Below, piece by piece: positions 36,927 through 46,212 of a DNA stretch of 64,000 nt. Numbering within the stretch: the stretch's first letter is position 1; each line of letters opens with the position of its first letter. The translations under genes and the position numbers were made by a program. The notes under the pieces were generated by a model. The model ran no database searches. It was not told where the DNA came from and saw nothing but the letters and a program-made list of their open reading frames with translations. The stretch is from Archaeoglobales archaeon (GTDB lineage Archaea; Halobacteriota; Archaeoglobi; Archaeoglobales; Archaeoglobaceae). Location of the stretch: the NCBI GenBank assembly GCA_030055525.1, contig JASFYJ010000003.1, positions 62,001 through 126,000 of the forward strand. Direction: 5' to 3'.

Positions 36927-37380
36927 TGAGTAGTGCTGAAGACGTTTCTAGAGAAGAATAAAGATGTTCACTCTTATAGAACAATGCGGGTTTAGAGGGT
37001 GGAAAAGTGCATTTTTGGCAAACTATGCTGGTAATAAAGTAAGAAGGACCAGTTATTTGAGGAGATTACATTTATGGAATTGTAAAATTGTTGAAAAAGG
37101 TAAGGTTTTGATTATGAGTAATTTTACTAGCTTTTTTAGAAGAACTCCAAGATGCGGGCATCCTAAAACCTGAGACGCTAAACAATGCGGCAACGAGTTG
37201 CTACTACTGAACTTTAAAATATGGTGATAAAGGGAAGCTTTTAAATTGGAGCCTCAGTTCAGATATCTAGTACAGTCAACGATTCGCCTTTATACTCTTT
37301 TGGACTTCATGAGCGTTCTTGGGAACGATCAAAGATTCAATTGAAGGCGTAAAATTGGATTTATAAATTTCTGGAATTAA

Positions 37381-38577
37381 TTACTTCGCAAGTTCTAAAT
37401 CTCTTCTAAAAGCTGAAATTCCAGTTATTGCTCTACCTAAAATCAGCGTGTGGATATCATCGGTACCCTCGTAGGTGTAAACGCTCTCGATGTTTGCCAT
37501 GTGTCTTATTGGAGAGTAATCTAAACTTATACCATTCGCTCCCAATATCTCTCTCGCTGTCCTTGCGCAGAACCTTGCAACTCTTACATTATTCTTTTTA
37601 GCAAGTGATATCTGTTCAGTTAAGGCTTTCCCTTCATCCATCAATTTTCCTAATCTCCATGAAACAAGTTGTGCTTTGGTTATTTCTACAAGCATCTCTA
37701 CAAGCTTTTCTTGCACAAGCTGAAAAGCTGCTATTGGTACTCCAAACTGTTTTCTACTCTTTGCATAAGTTAAAGCCGTTTCAAAACAATCCATAGCTGC
37801 TCCAATTGCCCCCCAAGAGATTCCATATCTCGCTTGGTCTAAACAACTCAAAGGAGCTCTTAAACCTATAGCATTTGGTAGCCTATTTTCTTCAGGTACC
37901 TCGCAGTTGATCAACCCCAACTCCCCAACCCCACCAGCCCGCATCGATCCTTTTTTAGTTATTGCATGCTGCTGAAAACCTTTAGTACCTTTTTCGACTA
38001 TAAAACCTTTGATTTTCCCATCTTCAATGTCCCTTGCCCAGACAATTGCTATATCTGCTATATCTGCTTCTGTTATCCAGGTCTTGGTACCATTGAGTAT
38101 CCATCTGTCCCCCATCTTTCTTGCGGTAGTTTTTATGCTTCCTGCATCGCTTCCGATTTCAGGTTCTGTGAGGCCGAAGCAGCCAACGATTTCACCTTTT
38201 GCAAGTTTTGGCAGATATTTTTTCTTCTGTTCTTCGCTCCCGTAGCGCCATATGGGGTACATAACTAGTCCAGAGGTTACAGCAACGAAACTTCGCAGAG
38301 CGCTATCCACCCTTTCTACCTCTTGACATATTAATCCAAAACACATGTAGTTCATTCCTGGACAGCCGTATTCTTCGGGAATGAATGTTCCGAGCATTCC
38401 AAGTTCTCCAAATCTTTTTGCAATCTCTTTAAAATTTAAAGGTTTTTCTTCATGCCACGCGTTGATTACGAGCGGTGAAATCTCCTTCTCTAGGAACTCT
38501 CTTACAGAATTCCTAACAAGTTTCTCGTCGTTGGTTAGAAGCTCATCTACTGAGTAAAAATCCACCCCTCGAAACAT
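37381..38577 (-). CDS. gcdH: Acyl-CoA dehydrogenase, glutaryl-CoA dehydrogenase type
   Basis: GCDH oxidises and decarboxylates glutaryl-CoA to crotonyl-CoA with FAD. The protein (398 residues from the ATG at 38577, preceded by GAGGTG) has the hallmarks GCFGLTEPEIGSDAG, TKTWITEADIADIAIVWAR and the catalytic base in TYEGTDDIHTLILGRAITGI, nearly as in human GCDH. The Arg that binds the substrate carboxylate is kept (ALRSF), but the next polar Ser of human GCDH is Ala (RSFVAV). It may prefer a related dicarboxyl-CoA or be a non-decarboxylating form. It stands alone. Confidence 0.82.
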   Translation of the reverse strand: MFRGVDFYSVDELLTNDEKLVRNSVREFLEKEISPLVINAWHEEKPLNFKEIAKRFGELGMLGTFIPEEYGCPGMNYMCFGLICQEVERVDSALRSFVAVTSGLVMYPIWRYGSEEQKKKYLPKLAKGEIVGCFGLTEPEIGSDAGSIKTTARKMGDRWILNGTKTWITEADIADIAIVWARDIEDGKIKGFIVEKGTKGFQQHAITKKGSMRAGGVGELGLINCEVPEENRLPNAIGLRAPLSCLDQARYGISWGAIGAAMDCFETALTYAKSRKQFGVPIAAFQLVQEKLVEMLVEITKAQLVSWRLGKLMDEGKALTEQISLAKKNNVRVARFCARTAREILGANGISLDYSPIRHMANIESVYTYEGTDDIHTLILGRAITGISAFRRDLELAK

Positions 38578-38754
38578 CCCTACACCTCGATCAAACTTGG
38601 TCAAACTCAATATAAATCTTGCCGATAGTATGAACCTATAAAGTTCTTCAATTCGTTAATTACGAAGTTATTTTTTAGTTTGGATCTCCTTAGTTTAAAT
38701 TGTAAAAGTTGAATCCACGAAACTTATATATTCAGAAACAATATCATATTTTGA

Positions 38755-39981
38755 GTGACGACGATAAAATTCCTTGGTGGATGCAAAGAGGTAGGAAGAT
38801 CAGCTGTAATGGTAGATTCGATAGTTTTAGATTACGGTATTAAACCTTCTGATCCGCCTGAATTCCCACTTAATGGTCTATCCCCCTCAGCCGTGGTTAT
38901 ATCTCATGCTCATTTGGATCACGTAGGCGTGGCACCAAATTTAATGTACTACAATCCAAAGGTTTTCATAACTCCTCCCTCTACAGAACTTTCCCTTGTC
39001 CTTTTAAGGGACTCCATGAAGGTTATGCACCCTCCTCCATATACAAAGAAGGAATTAAGACAGTTTGAGAGCAACATACATGAGTGCGAATATGAAGAAG
39101 TCGTGGAACATGAAGGCTTGGAGATTACGTTTTTTAACGCCGGCCACATACCAGGGAGTGCAAGTGTACATGTAAGAACTAAGGAATTAAGCATCTTGTA
39201 TTCGGGAGATATAAGACTTGAAGATACCAACCTTCTGGAGGGTGCCAATACGAATTATCCGGAAACCGATATATTAATAGTAGAAAGCACGTATTTTGGA
39301 GTCAAGCATCCTCCGAGAAAGGAGCTCGAAAAGGCTTTTGTTGAAAGTATACTACAAACACTCGACAATGGTGGACATGCTATAGTTCCGGCTTTTGCAG
39401 TTGGAAGAACTCAGGAAGTTCTTATGATTCTCGAAAAGTATGGAATAACTGCTTATGTAGATGGGCTTGGAAAAGAAGTTGGAGAAATAATTCAGAAGTA
39501 TCCTGACTTTATAAAAAGTCCCAAACTGCTTAAGAAAGCGTTAAAGAGTGCGATTCCGATTAGCTGGAAGAAAAGAGAGGAGGTATTAGAGCAGCCGAGT
39601 GTTATTGTAACCACGGCTGGAATGCTGAACGGTGGACCAGCACTCTTTTACATCTCGAGGCTTTATAACGACGAAAAATCGAAGATACTGCTTACGGGTT
39701 ACCAAGTAGATGGTACCAACGGTGCAATGGCACTTAAAAGTGGAATGTTGAATCTTGGCACAAGGACTGTAAAGTTGAAGATGAAGGTAGAACAGTACGA
39801 CTTCTCAGCTCACGGAGATGATGAGCAACTCAGAGAGTACGTTAAAAGAGTGGCCGATAAGGGGGCTGAATTTGTTTTTGCAATTCATGGAGAAGAGCCT
39901 GAAAAGTTTGCTGAGTGGATAAAGAGTGAAATAGGGGTGGAAGCTTACGCTCCCAACAACGGAGAAATATATGTGATCTGA
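38755..39981 (+). CDS. Archaeal CPSF2-type beta-CASP ribonuclease
   Basis: This MBL/beta-CASP RNase has HAHLDHVG, GHIPGSASV and SGDIRLEDTN in the metallo-lactamase part, and AFAVGRTQEVL, TAGMLNGGP and SAHGDDEQL in the beta-CASP part. At 408 residues it lacks the N-terminal KH domains of aCPSF1, so it is the aCPSF2 (or RNase J-like) group that processes RNA ends. The start is the GTG at 38755. A phosphoesterase gene follows after 3 bases. Confidence 0.88.
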   Translation: MTTIKFLGGCKEVGRSAVMVDSIVLDYGIKPSDPPEFPLNGLSPSAVVISHAHLDHVGVAPNLMYYNPKVFITPPSTELSLVLLRDSMKVMHPPPYTKKELRQFESNIHECEYEEVVEHEGLEITFFNAGHIPGSASVHVRTKELSILYSGDIRLEDTNLLEGANTNYPETDILIVESTYFGVKHPPRKELEKAFVESILQTLDNGGHAIVPAFAVGRTQEVLMILEKYGITAYVDGLGKEVGEIIQKYPDFIKSPKLLKKALKSAIPISWKKREEVLEQPSVIVTTAGMLNGGPALFYISRLYNDEKSKILLTGYQVDGTNGAMALKSGMLNLGTRTVKLKMKVEQYDFSAHGDDEQLREYVKRVADKGAEFVFAIHGEEPEKFAEWIKSEIGVEAYAPNNGEIYVI

Positions 39982-39984
39982 ACT

Positions 39985-40608
39985 ATGAAGATTTTAGCTG
40001 TTGCAGATCTCCATTCTCAATTTTCGAATCTAAAAAAGATCCTCGAAAATGTGGATTTTGACGTTCTGTTGATCGCCGGAGATATAACGAACTTTAAGGA
40101 TGAAGATGTTTTTAAGGTAGATGAACTCATATCTGAATTCGTGGATCGCTGTTATGCGATACATGGGAACTGCGACAGCGAGAAGATATTAAGCTACGAG
40201 TTAGATTCAATAGAATTTATTCACAAGAGAAGTTTAAAGATTGAAGATTTTACACTTCACGGTCTTGGCGGTTCAGGAATAACTCCTTTCAGGACACTTT
40301 CAGAATATACGGATGAACAAATTGAGAATATAATTTTAAACTTCAAGTTAGAAAACAGTTTCGATGTTTTACTCTCCCACTGCCCGCCGAAAGGCGTTTT
40401 GGATCTTACAAACAAGGGGATAAATGCCGGTTGTGAGGCTATAAGAAAACATGCGAAAAAGTTCAAGTTGATAATTTGCGGCCATATACATGAAGCTTTT
40501 GGAATCTACAGGGGAGAATACATAGCGGTAAATCCTGGGCCGGCTTTTTCTGGTAGGTATGCATTGATCGAAACGGAAAATCTTAAAGTTGAAACGTTTA
40601 AGATTTAA
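39985..40608 (+). CDS. Calcineurin-like metallophosphoesterase (YfcE/MJ0936 type)
   Basis: The dinuclear-metal motifs are in order: DLHSQ, GDITNF, GNCDSE, SHCPPKG and CGHIHEAFG. The length of 207 residues fits the MJ0936/YfcE phosphodiesterase group. Its substrate is unknown. It lies between the aCPSF2 and DUF2299 genes. Confidence 0.88.
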   Translation: MKILAVADLHSQFSNLKKILENVDFDVLLIAGDITNFKDEDVFKVDELISEFVDRCYAIHGNCDSEKILSYELDSIEFIHKRSLKIEDFTLHGLGGSGITPFRTLSEYTDEQIENIILNFKLENSFDVLLSHCPPKGVLDLTNKGINAGCEAIRKHAKKFKLIICGHIHEAFGIYRGEYIAVNPGPAFSGRYALIETENLKVETFKI

Positions 40609-40609
40609 T

Positions 40610-41083
40610 ATGGATTTGGTAGAGAAGGTAAAAAACTGGCTTGTGGACGAGGGAATATACAAGGATCGCATTCCGGATGATACGGCAAAGGTTCATTTTT
40701 TGGCTGAAATTCCACCAAATTCTCAGCAGATGATAGATATTATTTTCCCAAAAAATAGAGAAGATATGATAATAATTGGAAGCGGCATAAAGTTAGCAGA
40801 TGAACATTATAAAGCACTTATGACTCTAAAAAAAGAAAAAAGAGAAGAGATACTCTGGGAGATGAGATTTACGCTGCTTTTCTTGGAGACAGGATTTCAG
40901 ATACTACCAAGCGCAGAAGATCCACAGATATTCAACTTTACAAGAGAAATTTACGCTGATGGTCTGAATAAAAACCTCTTCATGGATGCTATTAAGCAAG
41001 TGCATAGGTGCAAGCTTTACGTTGTTTGGATGATGCAGAAGTTGTTTGGAAAAGTTAAAAGCGAAAATTACATGTACCGCTAA
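40610..41083 (+). CDS. DUF2299-like conserved archaeal protein
   Basis: From the ATG at 40610 the protein has 157 residues, starting MDLVEKVKNWLVDEGIY. The alpha-beta layout and the IFNFTREIYADGLNKNLFMDAI segment resemble DUF2299 proteins of archaea. No active-site motif is evident. It is the third gene of the aCPSF2-phosphoesterase cluster and converges with the HisA-like gene. Confidence 0.65.
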   Translation: MDLVEKVKNWLVDEGIYKDRIPDDTAKVHFLAEIPPNSQQMIDIIFPKNREDMIIIGSGIKLADEHYKALMTLKKEKREEILWEMRFTLLFLETGFQILPSAEDPQIFNFTREIYADGLNKNLFMDAIKQVHRCKLYVVWMMQKLFGKVKSENYMYR

Positions 41084-41751
41084 AAAACTCCATTTCTAAT
41101 CAACTCTACAGGAACTCTTCCAAGATGAACAGCTGTCGCTAAAAGAACTCCATCAAGGCCTAGATCTTTTGCAATCTCTAAATCTTTAACGTCCGATATT
41201 CCTCCACCAAGCATTACCGGATGGTCGGAAAGGTTTAAAACTTTGGTTGCTAAATCAAAGTTTGCGCTTAGACTTCCAACATTTCTTAATGGTAGAACTA
41301 TTACTCCGAGGATATCAAGAGTGTTTAGAAATTCAACAGCCATTTGCCAGCTTGAAAATTTTTTTGAAGCATCCAGAAATTCGTCTCTAAAATCCAAGCT
41401 TACGTAACATTTTTTATTCAACTGGGTTATGTCGAAGGTTTCGGTTCCAACGACGGGTGTGAACTTCGACCCTTCAAGTTCTTCACAACTCCTAAAACCG
41501 CAATCTGCAATCAATTCACTCACTTTTTCTGTCATCGAGTTGAGAATGGACTTATTGTCTCCTTTTTCTTCGATCATATCCAAATCTGCGACGTAGAGGT
41601 ACTTTGGCTTTATTTCCTCCAATAAAGCAAGCGGATTGGATGTTTTAGTTATGAGGCTAATCTCCTTTACTGGGCGATATTTTTCTCTTTCTCCACCCTT
41701 TGCAGCTACAACTTCTCCGTTTTTTATATCCATAACAAAGAACAGTTTCAT
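41080..41751 (-). CDS. HisA-like TIM-barrel protein (COG1411 type)
   Basis: The 223-residue barrel resembles HisA/HisF: FFVMDIKNGEVVAAKGGER at the start, YLYVADLDMIEEKG, and the phosphate-binding VMLGGGISDVKDLEIAKDLG and GVLLATAVHLG. It is shorter and more divergent than real HisA, which suits the COG1411 paralogues found in archaea with other cofactor-related roles. The function is not known. Confidence 0.75.
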   Translation of the reverse strand: MKLFFVMDIKNGEVVAAKGGEREKYRPVKEISLITKTSNPLALLEEIKPKYLYVADLDMIEEKGDNKSILNSMTEKVSELIADCGFRSCEELEGSKFTPVVGTETFDITQLNKKCYVSLDFRDEFLDASKKFSSWQMAVEFLNTLDILGVIVLPLRNVGSLSANFDLATKVLNLSDHPVMLGGGISDVKDLEIAKDLGLDGVLLATAVHLGRVPVELIRNGVF

Positions 41752-41826
41752 AGAAAATTCTTTTCTGGATTTCTTAAAAATTTGTCGAAGCCCTGATTTT
41801 TATATACTCTCGCCGCAAGTTTAAAG

Positions 41827-42504
41827 ATGAATCCAGAAAAGATGGTTGAAACGATGGAGAGAGAAGCATTAAAGAGGTGTGCACCAGTTTATAAACTCAA
41901 AAATCGGCTTTCAGATCCATTTAAGATCCTTGTTGGTGCTATTTTAAGCACAAGAACAAGAGATGAAGAAACTTTAAAAGCTTTAGAAAGGTTGTTTTCA
42001 GAAATAAAAGATCCTAAAGATTTAGCCAAGATGGATGTTAAAAGTATCGAGGAGTTGATAAAGAATGTTGGATTTTACAGAGTAAAAGCGAGAAAACTCA
42101 AAGAGTTGGCAGAAGTCATCGTTAAAGAGTACAACTCTAAAATCCCTGAAAATTTTAGAGAACTTCTAAATTTGCCTGGGGTTGGGAGAAAGGTAGCTAA
42201 CGTTTTTTTAACTGAAATGGGGTATGATACGATAGCTGTAGATACTCATGTGCATAGAATAGCTAACAGGTTGGGGATTGTTAAAGCTAAAAGCGTTGAA
42301 GAAACTGAAGAAGAGTTAAAAAAGATTTTTCCAAGGAGTCTGTGGAGAAGGGTTAACAGAGCATTTGTCGGTTTTGGGCAAACAGTTTGCAAACCACAGA
42401 AACCTTTATGCTCAGAATGTCCTCTATCTGAATTGTGCAAGAAGGTGGGTGTAGATGCTAAAACATCCATGCATAGTTCAGCTGAGAGTTTGCAAAGAGG
42501 ATGA
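41827..42504 (+). CDS. nth: Endonuclease III (DNA glycosylase/AP lyase)
   Basis: Nth removes oxidised pyrimidines. The helix-hairpin-helix LPGVGRKVANV carries the catalytic Lys122, and Asp139 is in AVDTHVHRI. The FeS ligands Cys188, Cys195, Cys198 and Cys204 fit C-x6-C-x2-C-x5-C. The length is normal. The 3' end overlaps the next gene by 50 bases. Confidence 0.95.
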   Translation: MNPEKMVETMEREALKRCAPVYKLKNRLSDPFKILVGAILSTRTRDEETLKALERLFSEIKDPKDLAKMDVKSIEELIKNVGFYRVKARKLKELAEVIVKEYNSKIPENFRELLNLPGVGRKVANVFLTEMGYDTIAVDTHVHRIANRLGIVKAKSVEETEEELKKIFPRSLWRRVNRAFVGFGQTVCKPQKPLCSECPLSELCKKVGVDAKTSMHSSAESLQRG

Positions 42505-42736
42505 AGAAAAAGCTCTAAAACTTGTGGAAAGTTTTAATGTTTCAATAGAAAAAGTCAAAAATGGAGTTGATATCTACTTTGGAGATGTAAATGATGCACG
42601 CAGCTATTTATCCAAGCTGGCTAAAGTTATCAAATTCAAAAGCAAGATGAGTACGAGTTATGCCGGTACTTTTAAAGGTCGATTTAGAATTTTGTTTGTT
42701 TATTCGGTGAAGTGCAATGAAAATAAAGCTGAATGA
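42455..42736 (+). CDS. Uncharacterised small protein
   Basis: The 93-residue protein has the pattern of a small alpha-beta fold (CIVQLRVCKEDEEKALKLV, GVDIYFGDVNDARSYLSKLA, and a basic C-terminal strand region with GTFKGRFRIL). It overlaps nth by 50 bases and the TPD nuclease by 20 bases, so it is probably cotranslated. I recognise no family. The basic C-terminus suggests nucleic-acid binding. Confidence 0.6.
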   Translation: MLKHPCIVQLRVCKEDEEKALKLVESFNVSIEKVKNGVDIYFGDVNDARSYLSKLAKVIKFKSKMSTSYAGTFKGRFRILFVYSVKCNENKAE

Positions 42737-43619
42737 GTACTTTGAGCTGAGAAGATCTTTAAAGAGTATTAGAAGTCTAGATTATCTGCCTTATCCAAGG
42801 GCCCTACTTCATTCAATTCTCATCCAAAAAAGGATGGATAGCGTTAGGAAAAAATACCACCTTTTCAGTAAAAGAAGTGCTGAGATAGTTGATCTTTGGA
42901 GAAGGGAGAGAAAATTCCCGGAATGGCTTTCTTTACCTCCAGTAATGAAGATTAGAATTTTAATGAAGGGCCTTGGATATTCTGCAAGGGAGATAGGTAG
43001 AATGCTCAGAAATCCAGAAGTTGCTGAAGATGATGAACTAAGGAACAGCCTTTGGAAAGCGGTTACGACTGATTATGTGTATTCTCCAATTGCAGCCAAA
43101 ATACAAACTGTAAGAGGTAAGATGGGCGAAAAACTTCTCGGAGAGTTGGTTGACAAATTGGGTGTAGAATACAAAACTGAGCACGAAATTGGAAAGACTT
43201 ATAGGAAAACACCAGATGTTCTGTTCGAGAAGACAGTAAAATTAAACGGTCGAGAAGTGAGATGGATAGAGAGCAAGGCACTTTTTGGAGATATCATTTC
43301 GCACAGTAGATATTTTTCGAAACAGTATTCTCACTACAGGGAGCTTTTTGGTGATGGTGTTGTTATCTACTGGCTTGGATGCATTGATGAAATAGATGCC
43401 CTAACCTGGAGCGATCTGGGTTGTGATACAGCCAGGCTTTTAAATATGGAGATAGTTTTAAGTGAAGATGGGGTTAAGTTGGAAGGGAATGAGATAGAGG
43501 CTGCTATGAAGGCGGTAGACGCTTACGCCGAAGGTTTTTCTGTAGCTACAAGCAATCAAAAAGTTTTAAAGATACTAAGAAATATGGGATTTAAATTAAA
43601 AAATGCTAAAAATTCCTAA
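42717..43619 (+). CDS. TPD-motif nuclease, CDIN1 (C15orf41) homologue
   Basis: The 300-residue protein combines an N-terminal helical and HTH part (IRILMKGLGYSAREIGRML) with a PD-(D/E)XK-like domain containing the TPD motif (YRKTPDVLFE) and WIESKALFGD, then HYRELFGDGVVIYWLG. This is the architecture of human CDIN1, mutated in congenital dyserythropoietic anaemia type I. The archaeal function is unknown. It sits beside endonuclease III, which suggests DNA repair. Confidence 0.82.
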   Translation: MKIKLNEYFELRRSLKSIRSLDYLPYPRALLHSILIQKRMDSVRKKYHLFSKRSAEIVDLWRRERKFPEWLSLPPVMKIRILMKGLGYSAREIGRMLRNPEVAEDDELRNSLWKAVTTDYVYSPIAAKIQTVRGKMGEKLLGELVDKLGVEYKTEHEIGKTYRKTPDVLFEKTVKLNGREVRWIESKALFGDIISHSRYFSKQYSHYRELFGDGVVIYWLGCIDEIDALTWSDLGCDTARLLNMEIVLSEDGVKLEGNEIEAAMKAVDAYAEGFSVATSNQKVLKILRNMGFKLKNAKNS

Positions 43620-44042
43620 AGTTGCACTGGTTACTATCAATCCTGCGATAAAAACTCCAGCAGAGATGTAGAAGAATGCTTTTAGCTTGTTCAGCCTCAT
43701 CAAAAAAGCTATCAAGCTAGCAGTCCAGGCGCCTGTAACTGGTGCTGGTATAGCAACGAAAATAGTCAATCCAAGGTAGCCATACTTTTCGATTGCTTTT
43801 TTTCTTTTTTCGGCTATCTTAATCACGTAGCTGTAGATGGAATTTATTATCGGGATCTTTTTGAAGATCCAGTCGAATTTTTCGAGAATTATCAGAATTA
43901 GCGGTACGGGGGCTATGTTTGCAGCTACACAAAGGATGTAAGAAGTTAATGGATTGAGTCCATAGTAGATTGCAAGCGGTATCCCACCTCTAAGTTCAGA
44001 GATTGGCAAAGCTGAGAGCAATAAAATGTTAACTATCTCCAT
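43596..44042 (-). CDS. Small multidrug-export-like membrane protein (COG2426)
   Basis: The 148-residue protein has three to four membrane helices: LLSALPISELRGGIPLAIYYGL, then YILCVAANIAPVPLILIILE, and YGYLGLTIFVAIPAPVTGAW. The ELRGGIP and P-x-PxTGAW motifs are typical of PF06695 proteins. Its substrate is unproven. It overlaps panE by 14 bases. Confidence 0.8.
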   Translation of the reverse strand: MEIVNILLLSALPISELRGGIPLAIYYGLNPLTSYILCVAANIAPVPLILIILEKFDWIFKKIPIINSIYSYVIKIAEKRKKAIEKYGYLGLTIFVAIPAPVTGAWTASLIAFLMRLNKLKAFFYISAGVFIAGLIVTSATLGIFSIF

Positions 44043-44892
44043 ATGCTCTTATCAACCTCCAAACTATCTCGTTAGCCGTAGATTCTAAACCAAGTTCAGC
44101 AGCTTTTTTGACAAAAACACCGTTTATATAGTCTATTTCTGTCTTTTTTCCTTTTATCACGTCTTGAAGCATCGAAGATCTGTTCATAGCAGTCATTTCA
44201 GCGACTTTTTTTACTTCGTCGTACACTTTAAACTCATAACCCATCTTCTTCAAAACGTTTTCGCACTCCTTCGCTAGCTTTTTAGCCAAAACGTTCAGAT
44301 CGAAGTTTTCGATGATTTTTCCATTTCTTACTCTGCATAAAGCTGTGATTGGATTTATAACAGCATTAATTGCTGCTTTTAGCCATATCCTTCTCTCTAT
44401 ATCCCCCACCACTTCTACATGGATTCCGGATTTTTTAAAAACTGATGCAACCTCTTCAGCTCCATTTCCGACCCAGTTTCCTATGTAAGTGTAACCTTTA
44501 CCTGCAAACATGACATGCCCGTATTCAACAAGATTGGCTGCGTAACTCGTAACACCCATAACAACTTCGTCGAAGTATTTAGCTAAAACCTCAGCATTTC
44601 CAATTCCATTTTGAAGGCTGCATACAATACCAGCATCGCATTCAGAAAGAATTTTTGCAGCATCTTCAGTATCGTAAGCTTTAACTAGAAAGAAGGTTAT
44701 ATCAGCATTCTGTGGTAAAGCCTCGGCTTTAACCTTCAATTCAGCGTTTAGCAAACCGCTGATCTTTAAACCTTTTTTTAAGGCTTCAAGCTGCATGCCT
44801 CTTCCAACAAAAACAACTTCAAAACCTGAAAGTTGAATTAGAGCCCCCATTAAACTTCCAAGTGCACCAGCACCCATGATCTGAATTCTCAT
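44029..44892 (-). CDS. panE: 2-dehydropantoate 2-reductase (ketopantoate reductase)
   Basis: The protein reduces ketopantoate to pantoate with NAD(P)H for CoA synthesis. The dinucleotide motif is GAGALGSLMGALI near the N-terminus. The catalytic lysine and substrate helix are in RRIWLKAAINAVINPITAL, and SSMLQDVIKGKKTEIDYING follows. At 287 residues it has the usual length. Confidence 0.9.
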   Translation of the reverse strand: MRIQIMGAGALGSLMGALIQLSGFEVVFVGRGMQLEALKKGLKISGLLNAELKVKAEALPQNADITFFLVKAYDTEDAAKILSECDAGIVCSLQNGIGNAEVLAKYFDEVVMGVTSYAANLVEYGHVMFAGKGYTYIGNWVGNGAEEVASVFKKSGIHVEVVGDIERRIWLKAAINAVINPITALCRVRNGKIIENFDLNVLAKKLAKECENVLKKMGYEFKVYDEVKKVAEMTAMNRSSMLQDVIKGKKTEIDYINGVFVKKAAELGLESTANEIVWRLIRAYGDS

Positions 44893-44940
44893 CTTCTACA
44901 TTCTCCACAAAGAATTTTAACTTAGCGATGTCTTTCAACC

Positions 44941-46212
44941 ATGAAAGTTACACCTTGGGAAGTAGAAGGAGTAGTAGATTATTACAAGCTGATGGATGAA
45001 TTTGGTATCAGTAGTTTTTCGACACTAGTTGATAGAATTCCGAATCCGCACAGGTTTATTAGGAGGGGAATAATCTTCGGACATAGAGATTATGATCGAA
45101 TCATCGATGCTATTCGATCAAGAAAAAGCTGGGCTGTTATGTCAGGTTTCATGCCATCTGGTAGCGCTCATTTCGGGCATAAGATGACGATGGAAGAAAT
45201 AGTTTGGCATCAGAAAATGGGTGGAATGGCTTTTGTGGCAATCGCTGATATGGAGGCGAATTTTGTTAGAGGATTGAGTTGGGCGAAAACGAGGGAAATA
45301 GGTTTTCAGTATATAAAAAGTATAATAGCGCTCGGATTAGATAAAAATAATTCTATAATATATTTCCAATCTGCTTCTAGGAAAGTGAAAGATCTAGCTT
45401 TTGAGTTGTCTAAGGAAACAAATTTCAGCGAGCTCAGGGCAATCTACGGATTTGAAAGTGAAACCCCAATCGCGAGATTTTATATCCCACTTGTCCAGGC
45501 AGCGGACATTTTGCAACCTCAACTGAAGGACTTTGGTGGCCCAAAACCTGTAGTTGTTCCAGTTGGTGCAGATCAAGATCCGCATATAAGGCTGACGAGG
45601 GATTTAGCAGCTAGAAGTAGCATTTTTTCATTTGAAAAAATTGAAAACGGTGTCAGGATTAGAAGCAGAAAAGGCGTAAACTATCTTGAAGCTTTAAAAG
45701 GGTTGAACTTCGAAAAGAAAATCTACGAGGAGCATTTAGATGTATTTGGTGACCAGAGAGAGATAGAAGATGCTGTTAGGTGTGTCGAGGTTGAGATAGG
45801 TGGCTTCGCTTTCGTACCGCCATCCTCAATTTATCATAAATTCATGACAGGTCTTTTAGGAGGAAAAATGAGCTCAAGTAAACCTGAAAGCTACATATCT
45901 TTGTTTGATAAGCCGGAAGATGGAGCAAAGAAGGTTGGCAAAGCCTTAACCGGTGGAAGGGCTACAGCAAGTGAGCAGAGACAACTTGGTGGTGAACCGG
46001 ATAAATGTGTGGTTTTTGAACTTTTTGCATACCATCTGATAGAGGACGACAGAGATTTGGCAGAAATAAAGGAAAATTGTTTGTGCGGAAAAACTATGTG
46101 TGGAAATTGTAAAAAACTAGCTGCTGAACTGACTAAAAACTTCTTGAGTGAATTTCAGGAGAGAGTGAACGAAGCAGAGTCGAAACTCGATGAGTATGAA
46201 ATAATCTATTAA
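44941..46212 (+). CDS. trpS: Tryptophanyl-tRNA synthetase
   Basis: This class I synthetase has the HIGH-like motif in SGFMPSGSAHFGHKMT and KMSSSKPE near residue 315. The length of 423 residues is typical of archaeal/eukaryal-type TrpRS. Its C-terminal part has a Cys-rich segment, CLCGKTMCGNCKK. It converges with pelota (4-base overlap). Confidence 0.95.
   Translation: MKVTPWEVEGVVDYYKLMDEFGISSFSTLVDRIPNPHRFIRRGIIFGHRDYDRIIDAIRSRKSWAVMSGFMPSGSAHFGHKMTMEEIVWHQKMGGMAFVAIADMEANFVRGLSWAKTREIGFQYIKSIIALGLDKNNSIIYFQSASRKVKDLAFELSKETNFSELRAIYGFESETPIARFYIPLVQAADILQPQLKDFGGPKPVVVPVGADQDPHIRLTRDLAARSSIFSFEKIENGVRIRSRKGVNYLEALKGLNFEKKIYEEHLDVFGDQREIEDAVRCVEVEIGGFAFVPPSSIYHKFMTGLLGGKMSSSKPESYISLFDKPEDGAKKVGKALTGGRATASEQRQLGGEPDKCVVFELFAYHLIEDDRDLAEIKENCLCGKTMCGNCKKLAAELTKNFLSEFQERVNEAESKLDEYEIIY

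Larger units (their letters stand above)
36692..37380. other. Intergenic region holding the second ORB-like element
   Basis: These 690 bases have no supported gene. A 69-codon frame (36964-37173) lacks protein-like character. The region holds an 8-base stem hairpin, CAATTTCA/TGAAATTG (36856-36877), directly followed by the ORB-like element (36897-36926). T-rich tracts at 36800-36840 may terminate the condensin operon. Confidence 0.5.

Noticed and set aside
36964-37173. 69-codon rightward frame after the ORB-like element
   Set aside because: Its composition is unlike a protein, it has no ribosome site or TATA placement, and the region has the AT-rich intergenic character of its surroundings.
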